Shown piece by piece: positions 1 through 6,800 of a DNA stretch of 10,474 nt. How positions within the stretch are numbered: the stretch's first letter is position 1; each line of letters starts with the position of its first letter. The stretch spans positions 1-10,474 of the forward strand of contig JBIIOU010000063.1 of NCBI GenBank assembly GCA_044336815.1, read 5' to 3'. A program made the position numbers and the translations under genes. A model generated the notes under the pieces. That model was not told the origin of the DNA and did not search any database. It saw only the letters and a list, made by a program, of their open reading frames with translations. This DNA comes from GCA-2737125 sp044336815. Its GTDB lineage: Bacteria; Actinomycetota; Actinomycetes; S36-B12.

Positions 1-682
1 GGTCAGCGCGAGCACTGCGGGCGGCGTCAAGGTTTCCACTAGCGCAAGCCGCGAGCAGTCGGTGCAGGGGCTCAATTGACCGACCCCTGGCAGCCCAGGT
101 GAGGAAAGCCCGCGATATCTCATGCGTAGGCGCATCAGCCGCGATCGCTAGCCGCGACTCTTCTTCGCTTAAGCCCAGCAGCGCGTCAGCAAATAGCAGG
201 CCGGCGGCAACATCATCCCCCGCCGGGGTCAGTCCCGAACCACGTCCGAAAATCCCCCGGCACGCCTCCGATAGCCCGCCACTGGCGAAGGCAAAATTAA
301 GTGAACCCTGGAGCGAGCCGGTGGCACCCGATCCTAGATCGAGCACCGGCTCGTGCATCAGAACTACTCCGAGCAGCTCGGCAATTGGTACGCCGATCGG
401 AAGCGGTTCAGGCTCCCAGCAAGCACTTGGCAGATCCACCAGCTTGCCCTCGATAAATAGGCGGCCGGCCGTAACCTCCACCCGATCACCGAGCCGCACA
501 AGTGGTGGGTCCGCGACCCGGGCGTGGAGCGGACCGCTGCACTCGGAAATAGAAAGCAAAGCGAATACATGGCCCCCCACATCCACGTAGCTGGCACGTG
601 AGAAGGCCGCGATTACCTCGCCCTGCGCGTCATGAGCGAGTGCCTCCTTGACCGCGCGTCCGATATTGGGCGGTTGTCTCAC
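1..682 (-). CDS. DUF2877 family protein (AllH/YlbF-like), partial at the window edge
   Basis: Reading from a GTG at 682, the frame stays open for 227 codons to base 1, so the C-terminal part is missing. The GTG overlaps the TGA of the upstream gene in a GTGA junction, and this sets the start. The hallmark is a Gly-rich stretch at residues 148-157 (GSGLTPAGDD) followed by a helix that begins VAAGLLFADAL, typical of DUF2877. In E. coli the DUF2877 protein AllH (YlbF) works with AllF (FdrA) and AllG (YlbE, DUF1116) as oxamate carbamoyltransferase. Here it directly follows a DUF1116 gene, the same order as in E. coli, but at the end of an operon for sulfonate chemistry. Family assignment is firm. 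The substrate is unknown, and oxamate is not implied by the neighbours. Family members are usually about 270-300 residues, so roughly 50-70 residues should lie beyond base 1. Confidence 0.85.
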   Translation of the reverse strand, partial: MRQPPNIGRAVKEALAHDAQGEVIAAFSRASYVDVGGHVFALLSISECSGPLHARVADPPLVRLGDRVEVTAGRLFIEGKLVDLPSACWEPEPLPIGVPIAELLGVVLMHEPVLDLGSGATGSLQGSLNFAFASGGLSEACRGIFGRGSGLTPAGDDVAAGLLFADALLGLSEEESRLAIAADAPTHEISRAFLTWAARGRSIEPLHRLLAACASGNLDAARSARAD

Positions 683-2112
683 CTGGCGGTGCCGCCTTCA
701 GTAAGGGCGAACAGGCCGGCGCGGAAACCCTCTATCGGTGCCGTGGCAACCCCAGCGCCAATTTGCCCACCACCGGATGAGCGGTGGAGGATTCCGGTCG
801 TCACCTTTGGCCTGATGCCAGTCTCGACGACCTTGCGGACGTCGACCGCAAGAGGGGTACCGCGAAACCCTTGCACGGGGATCTTGAATCGGGTGCTATC
901 CGAGAGGCAGATCCGAGTCATCTCGTCAGTAGCTCGTGCCGCGTCAGTCATCGACCCACCGAGAAAAGCCGCCACAGCCGGTGACCCGGCCGCGGCCGCT
1001 CCACCAAGTCCCGCTAGTTCAAGCACCGCACTGTCACCAATGTCGAGGGCAGCATCACGATCAGAGAATCCCGCGTAATAAAGGGCGTCTGCCACCGGAG
1101 GCGCATCGGTGATGTGCCACTTCGATGAGGCCCCGATCTTTACACCGAAAGTAGTTCCATTGCGCGCCATCGAGGTGACCACCGTCGAACCTGGTACCTG
1201 CTGGGCCGAGAGGGTAAGTGACTTGGCGGCAGCCATCGCAATCGTCAGGTAGAACAGGTGGTTCTTCGATAGGTAATCTGCAAATTCCAAAGAGCCAGCG
1301 TCATTGCCGAGTGCTGCGATAAACGGCAGCATCTCCCGAACGAGGAGGTTAGTGGTTGCTTGGGTTCGCATGTGGACGTCATCACCCATCTGCACGCCCT
1401 GAGCAGCCATCGACATGATGTCGAGTGGGCCTTTCGACTCCGCGAGGGCAATGAGAATCTTTGTTAGACGAGGCTTGGCAATATCCCGCAAGAAGATCAG
1501 GCGGCCCACCGCGGCCGGGGTCTCCCGGCCAAACCAAGGCACTTCCCCTGGGCCCTGATTAACCGGTGAAAACCCACGCGTACCCGCCTCGCGATTATCA
1601 GCGACCCAAACTGGAGTCGTTGGGCCAAGGGCGGTCGCCATCGGCACCACCGTGTCGTGGTCGTTCGCAGCCCCGAGGAGAACTTTCTCTGCTGACAGTA
1701 GGGACTCAGCCTCATCGACGCCTTTAGCCCACCCCTCAGCAACGACGGCAGCACGCATCGAACGTCTCAGTGGATCGCAAACCGACCGGTACTCAATCGG
1801 TGGCCCCGCATGCAGGAGCATCCGTTCGCCAAGGCGCGGGATTACCTCACCAGCAAGGGCAACCTCGGTGAGGACGGGCGCCGCTTTATCTAGCCTGGCA
1901 ACGACCTCCGCGTTCGCGATGTCATATGCCACCGATTCGATTCCGTAAGAGCGGGTGAGTGCAGCTAAAACCTCAGGTTCACTCCCCGCAGGCACACGCC
2001 AGTCAACGTGGGTAACAGTTGCGCCCTGATCGCGTACAGCTTCGGCGAACAGCGGAAGTCCTAGGTTGATGATGTTCGCGTCGGTCGGGAGTTGACGCTC
2101 GGCTACGGACAT
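679..2112 (-). CDS. DUF1116 family protein (AllG/YlbE-like)
   Basis: This 477-residue soluble protein matches DUF1116 from end to end. The N-terminal segment with INLGLPLF and THVDWR (residues 15-39) is family-typical, as are GERMLLHAGPPIEY (95-108), the DHD motif (151-153), GDDVHMR (243-249), PGSTVVTSMARNGT (307-320), DIGDSAVLELAGLGG (357-371) and FRGTPLAVDVRKVVETG (416-432). The start is well supported by AAGGAG seven bases upstream of the ATG, inside the 15-base gap after the preceding lyase gene. In E. coli the homologue AllG is one of three subunits of oxamate carbamoyltransferase (AllFGH). The DUF2877 partner follows with a GTGA overlap, while no FdrA/AllF-like gene precedes it in this operon. 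At 477 residues it is somewhat longer than E. coli YlbE. Acyl or carbamoyl transfer is a reasonable inference, but its target here is not visible from sequence. Confidence 0.92.
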   Translation of the reverse strand: MSVAERQLPTDANIINLGLPLFAEAVRDQGATVTHVDWRVPAGSEPEVLAALTRSYGIESVAYDIANAEVVARLDKAAPVLTEVALAGEVIPRLGERMLLHAGPPIEYRSVCDPLRRSMRAAVVAEGWAKGVDEAESLLSAEKVLLGAANDHDTVVPMATALGPTTPVWVADNREAGTRGFSPVNQGPGEVPWFGRETPAAVGRLIFLRDIAKPRLTKILIALAESKGPLDIMSMAAQGVQMGDDVHMRTQATTNLLVREMLPFIAALGNDAGSLEFADYLSKNHLFYLTIAMAAAKSLTLSAQQVPGSTVVTSMARNGTTFGVKIGASSKWHITDAPPVADALYYAGFSDRDAALDIGDSAVLELAGLGGAAAAGSPAVAAFLGGSMTDAARATDEMTRICLSDSTRFKIPVQGFRGTPLAVDVRKVVETGIRPKVTTGILHRSSGGGQIGAGVATAPIEGFRAGLFALTEGGTAR

Positions 2113-2127
2113 TTCTTTACTCCTTCT

Positions 2128-3582
2128 TCAGACAGTAGTTGCTGCACGTGCTCGTTCGATAACTGAGGACTCGCGCTCGTCGATGCGTGCTAGTTCAATC
2201 AGCGCTTTATCGCGGAGCGCGCCCGCGATAGTTCGTCGGCCGGCGGACATCGACATGATCGATGCATAGGCACTTCCACCGAGCGAGTCGCGGCTCTCGA
2301 CAAGCGCTGAGGGATCAAGGATTGCAGCCAGATCCGAATCGCTGATAGAGGTCGGGTCGATTCCGATGTCCGTCAGCGATGCGGCGAGCATCTCGGCAAC
2401 ATCGACACCGTCTCCCGTGCGTTCGATTGCGTGCGCTACCACTCGGTGGGCGCTCTGGTAGTCAAGCCCACATCTCTTCATCACGATCGTTGCAAGATCG
2501 GCCGCCTCAGTACGACCCCCTTCGAGGGCGCTGGCCATCGTGGTCGGATTCACTGAAAGCCCAGCGATGACGCTGCCAAGCAGTCGCGTGACGCGACCGG
2601 CAAGATCCAGTGCCCGAGGAATTTCGCCGTATGCGTAGATGAAAGTGTCACTGCGCGCCGACGGCGCCTTTGCCAGGGCTAGTTGACCGGTGAGCCGGCC
2701 GATCATGATGCCTGCCGAGCCGCGCACAACCGTGAGCGCATAAGGGTTTCGCTTCTGCGGCATGAGCACACTCGACCGCACCGAGCGCTCGTCCAAGGAC
2801 ACGAAGTTGAACTCACGACTGGCGAAGATCTCGAGGTCCTCTGCGAGGCGATCCTCTGCAAGAACGAGCGAGGTGGCATGAAAGAGCACGTGCGAAAACG
2901 GATCTGTCTGCCACATTGCATCGCGGATGTGTTCGGCCGCAGCAATGAAGCCCAAAGCTGCGGCCGCACCCTCCCGGTCCTTGATCAACGGGGATCCGTT
3001 CGCCGCCCCCGATCCGGCCGGGCTCTGATTGACGTTTGCGTACTCCGTCATGAGCCGCTGGGCATCGCGCAGCACCGGGTCAGCAAATGACAGCAGGTAG
3101 TGGCCAAAAGTCGACGCCTGCGCGGGCTGCAGGTAGGTGTAGTCAGGCATGAGGGTTCGCGCCTGCTCCTCACTCCGGTCGCACATGGTGGCAGCGAGTT
3201 CACACGCAGCTACCACGAGATCGAGCACCTGCCGGCGCACCACAATCCGAAATGCGGTGCGAACAGCCTCGCGCCGAGTTCGCCCCGCGCGAAGGTATCC
3301 CGCCACATCCCCGATTTTTTCGGCGAGGTACGCCTCTCGCGATGTCACCAACTCACCGTTCGAGGGGTCGTAACCAACTTCTTCGTGCGCCGTGCCGTGC
3401 AACATGAGCAGTCCGCTAATCAAGGTCACCGCATCTGCGTCGGCGAGTGCCCCGATCGCCCTTAACTCAAGGGCATGCTCGAGGTCTGCGAGATTGAGTG
3501 CGTCGTGCAGCACAGGTGCATCCGCGATCTCCCACGAATAACCTGACGCGGCCAAAGCATCAAGTTCTCCAGTCATCGCCAC
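2128..3582 (-). CDS. Argininosuccinate lyase-like enzyme of the aspartase/fumarase superfamily (candidate XcbD-type sulfonate enzyme)
   Basis: The 484-residue protein has the argininosuccinate lyase scaffold: MPDYTYLQPAQASTFGHYLL at 145-164 and the mobile signature loop SSVLMPQKRNP at 270-280. The superfamily base corresponds to Ser271. Residues that define true argininosuccinate lyase are changed. The RSRNDQ segment reads RTRREA (101-106), the THLQ histidine is Tyr150, and the second loop serine is Val272. ArgH activity is therefore unlikely. It follows the PLP gene with a 23-base overlap and precedes the DUF1116 gene by 15 bases. In Xanthobacter a second superfamily member, XcbD1, belongs to the coenzyme M cluster, and I infer a similar role on a sulfonate intermediate. 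The start is a GTG at 3582. An in-frame ATG at 3576 is an alternative, and neither has a strong Shine-Dalgarno site, which fits translational coupling. Confidence 0.88.
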   Translation of the reverse strand: MAMTGELDALAASGYSWEIADAPVLHDALNLADLEHALELRAIGALADADAVTLISGLLMLHGTAHEEVGYDPSNGELVTSREAYLAEKIGDVAGYLRAGRTRREAVRTAFRIVVRRQVLDLVVAACELAATMCDRSEEQARTLMPDYTYLQPAQASTFGHYLLSFADPVLRDAQRLMTEYANVNQSPAGSGAANGSPLIKDREGAAAALGFIAAAEHIRDAMWQTDPFSHVLFHATSLVLAEDRLAEDLEIFASREFNFVSLDERSVRSSVLMPQKRNPYALTVVRGSAGIMIGRLTGQLALAKAPSARSDTFIYAYGEIPRALDLAGRVTRLLGSVIAGLSVNPTTMASALEGGRTEAADLATIVMKRCGLDYQSAHRVVAHAIERTGDGVDVAEMLAASLTDIGIDPTSISDSDLAAILDPSALVESRDSLGGSAYASIMSMSAGRRTIAGALRDKALIELARIDERESSVIERARAATTV

Positions 3583-4561
3583 CCATTCGCTCGCCAGAAA
3601 TCGGCACTAAGTCGTTGGCACTAAGTACCTCGATCGCGGCCGGTAACCCTCCGGTCTGCCAAAGCACCACCGGCTCTAGCGAAGTCGCGCGCAGTTCCAT
3701 TGCGGCGACGAAAGTCGGTACCCCGTAATGGGGATCCAGGAGTATCCCTTCGGTCTCGAGCAGCAAACGCGACTGCAAACTGTCGCCCTCGTGTGCAACA
3801 GAATTGCCTGAGCGGTCAACGAGGGTGAATTCACCGGGAGCTGTAGTTATTTTTGCCATTAATTCTGAGCAAGCGGCCGATAGCTCCATGATCTGAGTCG
3901 CTATCTCAACTGCCGGACGACTTACAGATACCCCGACCACGCGCCAGTTGAGCCCCATTGCCGCACTTCCAGCCATGAAACCAGCAAGCGATGCCCCGGA
4001 CCCGACCGGAAGAACGATCGTTGCTCGATTCGGATCAATCGCAAGGTCAACCAGTTGTGACCGAACTTCGAACGCGGCGTCAGCGAAGCCCAAGGCCCCG
4101 ATAGCGGTCGCACCGCCACGCGGAACTGGATATGGACGCCTCCCTTGCGATACGAGTTCGGCGGACCTCTCTTTGATCGCATTGTCGATGACACTGCGAT
4201 CGCAATCAACCGAATGAATCGACGCGCCACATGCCCGAGCAAGCTGAACCGGCACCTGTGAAGCAGGGCCGCTTGCAAGTAATACTTCGCAGTCCAGGCC
4301 CGCAACGAAGGCCGCATGGGCGCACGCTCCCACGAAGTTAGAGGTAGGCGCGCCACCGGTAACTACTACATCGCACCCCCGAGCGAGTGCATCAGCGATG
4401 AGGAATTCAAGCGGCCGCGCTTTGTTGCCCGCGAGGCCAAAACCAGTCAGGTCATCCCGCTTAAGGAGGAGTGACCCATCGCCCCGAAGTCGCACAGTTT
4501 GGTGGAGCGGGGTCGGTCGGACGCCAAGCCGGATGCGCGGATGACCCTGAGTCGGATTCAT
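3560..4561 (-). CDS. PLP-dependent enzyme, D-cysteine desulfhydrase/ACC deaminase-like (candidate XcbE-type)
   Basis: A 333-residue fold-type II PLP enzyme. The PLP lysine is Lys47 in GLAGNKARPLEFL (42-54). The substrate loop reads GGAPTSNFVGA (69-79), the phosphate cup is GSGASLAG (187-194), and the C-terminal LLDPHYG (274-280) and WQTGG (301-305) are family-typical. In D-cysteine desulfhydrase and ACC deaminase the substrate loop normally reads SNH. Here Ser74 and Asn75 are kept but the histidine is Phe76, which suggests altered chemistry. I chose the ATG at 4561 because it overlaps the TGA of the upstream lyase in an ATGA junction and the following MNPTQ leads directly into conserved sequence. 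A longer in-frame reading upstream would run inside that lyase gene. An enzyme of this family (XcbE1) is part of bacterial coenzyme M synthesis, so I infer action on a sulfonated amino acid or aldehyde. Confidence 0.9.
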   Translation of the reverse strand: MNPTQGHPRIRLGVRPTPLHQTVRLRGDGSLLLKRDDLTGFGLAGNKARPLEFLIADALARGCDVVVTGGAPTSNFVGACAHAAFVAGLDCEVLLASGPASQVPVQLARACGASIHSVDCDRSVIDNAIKERSAELVSQGRRPYPVPRGGATAIGALGFADAAFEVRSQLVDLAIDPNRATIVLPVGSGASLAGFMAGSAAMGLNWRVVGVSVSRPAVEIATQIMELSAACSELMAKITTAPGEFTLVDRSGNSVAHEGDSLQSRLLLETEGILLDPHYGVPTFVAAMELRATSLEPVVLWQTGGLPAAIEVLSANDLVPISGERMGGDDWRT

Positions 4562-5898
4562 AGATTGCGCTTTTCGATTCGGGTGAGGCAAGTGTCGATC
4601 AGTGCACCCGTCGTCGCCGGGGCCTCCATCCACCGCCGAACTTCGTCCTGCTCTTCACCGGTAGCCGCAGCTATGACGGCCGCAACCTCTTCTGAACTCT
4701 CATCGCCGCGAAGGCCTGCTAGCGCTTCCTGGAGGAGTGCCTGTGCACGATGCTTACCAATATGGGAGGAGAGCGCAACAAGTACCGCTTCTGACCCTGA
4801 AGTTCCTCTTGCCCGAACGTTGACCAACATGTTGGCTTCTTTCACTTCGAGGCCTTCGACGAGGGTTGCCGCAAGTGCGGCCGAGGTACCCGTAGTAAGC
4901 GCGACTTCGGGAAGCATCACCCATTCGGCTTTCCAGCCCCTGCCGTCACGCTCATGGCTTGCTACCATCCCCTCAACTAGGACTCCGGACGCGGCGCGGG
5001 CGATTCGGGCAAGAGTGTCAAGGTGCTCGCTGAATTCAGGATTCCGCTTGTGCGGCATCGTGATACTCCCGACAACATCCGCATTGCGCGGCTCGCCCAG
5101 TTCGCCGATCTCAGGGCGCTGGAGTTCGTAGATCTCATTACCAATACGCGCCAGCGTTGATGCCACCATGGCCATCACGCTTCCGAACTCGGCAACACGA
5201 TCCCGGGTCGAGGTCCAAGACATGCCCGGGTCTGCAAGGCCGACTAATTCACAGAAGCGAGCCCTGACACTGACGCCATTTTCCCCGAAAAATGCGAGGC
5301 CGCCGGTGGAGCCAGCAAGCTGACCGGCTGACCAACGCCTGCCCGCCTCATCCACTCGTTCGATACTTCTAGCCACCTCATCGGCCCATGTCGCAGCTTT
5401 GAAGCCAAACGTAATTGGGGTTCCGGGCTGACCGTGCGTACGGCCGGGCATTGGTGTGTTGCGGTGAATGCGCGCCAGATCGATCGCCGCCAGCTCAACC
5501 CGGACAAGATCGGCTCGAATGATAGCGGCGGAATCACGCATCGCGATGCCGAACCAAGTGTCAGTGAGATCTTGGACGGTGGCGCCGAAGTATACGAACT
5601 CGCGGATCTCTTCTGGCACTAAAGCCTGCAGCCCGTGGATGAGTCCAAGGGTCGAATGGGAAGTCCGAGATGTCTCTTCGGCAATAGCTTCCAGGTCCAG
5701 ATCTTCGACCCGGGCAGCAGCCCGCATGGCCTCGCCAACTCCAGTTGGGATGATGCCGAATTCCTCCTGGGCTTTGGCGAGCGCTACCAAGATATCTAGC
5801 CATGACTGGAGGCGGTTGGCCTCTTCGAATATCGAGTCGAGCGCCGGTGTGGTCCAAGAATGGCGGTAGCTGAGCGAGTCCGTCAGACGGGTGCCCAT
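4558..5898 (-). CDS. 3-carboxymuconate cycloisomerase/adenylosuccinate lyase-like enzyme of the aspartase/fumarase superfamily (candidate XcbC-type phosphosulfolactate phosphate-lyase)
   Basis: The 446-residue product has all superfamily regions in order: TVQDLTDT (107-114), GRTHGQPG (152-159, with the conserved His155), and the signature loop GSITMPHKRNP (277-287, catalytic Ser278). SHERDGRGWKAEW (314-326) is closest to PcaB-type cycloisomerases. No protocatechuate-pathway or purine genes are nearby. It sits two genes downstream of phosphosulfolactate synthase. In Xanthobacter a superfamily member, XcbC1, eliminates phosphate from phosphosulfolactate to give sulfoacrylate, and this is the best inferred role. 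The ATG at 5898 is preferred because GGGAG lies five bases upstream. An in-frame TTG at 5910 is less likely. The start overlaps the end of the preceding gene by 16 bases, and the stop overlaps the next start. The second serine of the signature loop is Ile279, and the other lyase in this operon also lacks it. Confidence 0.9.
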   Translation of the reverse strand: MGTRLTDSLSYRHSWTTPALDSIFEEANRLQSWLDILVALAKAQEEFGIIPTGVGEAMRAAARVEDLDLEAIAEETSRTSHSTLGLIHGLQALVPEEIREFVYFGATVQDLTDTWFGIAMRDSAAIIRADLVRVELAAIDLARIHRNTPMPGRTHGQPGTPITFGFKAATWADEVARSIERVDEAGRRWSAGQLAGSTGGLAFFGENGVSVRARFCELVGLADPGMSWTSTRDRVAEFGSVMAMVASTLARIGNEIYELQRPEIGELGEPRNADVVGSITMPHKRNPEFSEHLDTLARIARAASGVLVEGMVASHERDGRGWKAEWVMLPEVALTTGTSAALAATLVEGLEVKEANMLVNVRARGTSGSEAVLVALSSHIGKHRAQALLQEALAGLRGDESSEEVAAVIAAATGEEQDEVRRWMEAPATTGALIDTCLTRIEKRNL

Positions 5899-6800
5899 GT
5901 CGGCTCCCAATAGTGGGCAAGTGCCTTTAGCCCCTCGTTGACCTGTTGCAGTGAGGCACCCCAGGGGACGACAACCCGACCCCCTTCGACATCAATTGCA
6001 GACTCAATGAGGCAGCACTTCACCAGCGAAGGTCCACTTAGGTCATCAGGGCGCTTGCGCGGACAAATCGACACGTTCGGCGGACGGTCGCCGTAGAACC
6101 ACTCGTGAATCTCAAGTGAGCGATCGCAGCCAAGCAGCGTCCAATCCGCACGAGCTGGCCGCTCATCGAGGTAGTCGACATGAGCGCCCTCGATGTCGAC
6201 GGCCGACCCCCTACATGGCAAGAGGTAGTTGCTACTCGATTTCTGGTTAGCAAGATCGTCGAAAGTAACCGCATCAAGTTGGGCCACCATCGGAACTAGA
6301 TCCTCTGCGACATCGAGCAGTCGACACACCTGATCAAATAATTTTGCCGGGAATGGTGGGGTGACCTCGGTGACCCGAACGCACAGGGGTGCCGGATTTA
6401 TGATGAAGTTGACGTGGGCATAACGGCCTTCAACCACAACCGCCTTTACCCCCGGCGACTTACTGATTGCCACGCGAGCAAGGTTGGACGGAACTGCGGT
6501 ATCGATGTCAGGTTCAACCAGATACGCGCACTCGCTTGGCTCGGCAAGAACCTCGACGCTGGTGGCAGCCGAGAAAAGCGGGTTCGGGTCGGCACGCTCT
6601 ACCGCGAGGATCCAGGTTCCAACCCCGGGCTCACGCGCCACGATAAAACGCGTACGACGATAGACCTCCCGACCGGCGAAGTGCTCGATGATCGACTCAT
6701 TGGTATGTGGGCCGACGACCGAGGTAACCGCAACTCCGCGATAAGCGCTCGGCACGACATTCGACATCTTTCGCAGGCGTTCGCTCGTAAGGATCATCAC
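5883..6800 (-). CDS. Unrecognised 305-residue Cys-rich protein of the sulfonate operon
   Basis: I cannot place this protein in a named family. It is soluble, with no signal peptide or membrane segment. Residues 121-134 (VVVEGRYAHVNFII) look like a beta-strand core. The C-terminal half carries evenly spaced Cys/His: Cys196 in LLPCRGS, Cys225 in LLGCDRS, His232 in IHEWFYG, Cys246 in ICPRKRP, and Cys262-Cys263 in KCCLIE. This could be a zinc or iron-sulfur site, or a set of reactive thiols. Its GTG start overlaps the TGA of the phosphosulfolactate synthase gene, with an ATG as the next codon. A third in-frame ATG at 6767 is possible. Its end overlaps the start of the next lyase. This position between the first and second presumed pathway enzymes implies a role in the same process. 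A function in thiolation, reduction or sulfur delivery is speculation. Confidence 0.85.
   Translation of the reverse strand: MMILTSERLRKMSNVVPSAYRGVAVTSVVGPHTNESIIEHFAGREVYRRTRFIVAREPGVGTWILAVERADPNPLFSAATSVEVLAEPSECAYLVEPDIDTAVPSNLARVAISKSPGVKAVVVEGRYAHVNFIINPAPLCVRVTEVTPPFPAKLFDQVCRLLDVAEDLVPMVAQLDAVTFDDLANQKSSSNYLLPCRGSAVDIEGAHVDYLDERPARADWTLLGCDRSLEIHEWFYGDRPPNVSICPRKRPDDLSGPSLVKCCLIESAIDVEGGRVVVPWGASLQQVNEGLKALAHYWEPTWAPV

Noticed and set aside
99..1078. Plus-strand open frames at 99-590 and 632-1078.
   Set aside because: They are opposite-strand shadows of the DUF2877 and DUF1116 genes, with low-complexity Ser/Arg/Pro-rich translations and no family resemblance.
2128..3582. Calling this gene argH (arginine biosynthesis).
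   Set aside because: The scaffold fits, but the RSRNDQ block and the THLQ histidine are replaced and no arginine genes are nearby.
4558..5898. Calling this gene purB or pcaB.
   Set aside because: The loop MPHKRNP fits both, but the operon contains neither purine nor protocatechuate genes, and phosphosulfolactate synthase is two genes upstream.
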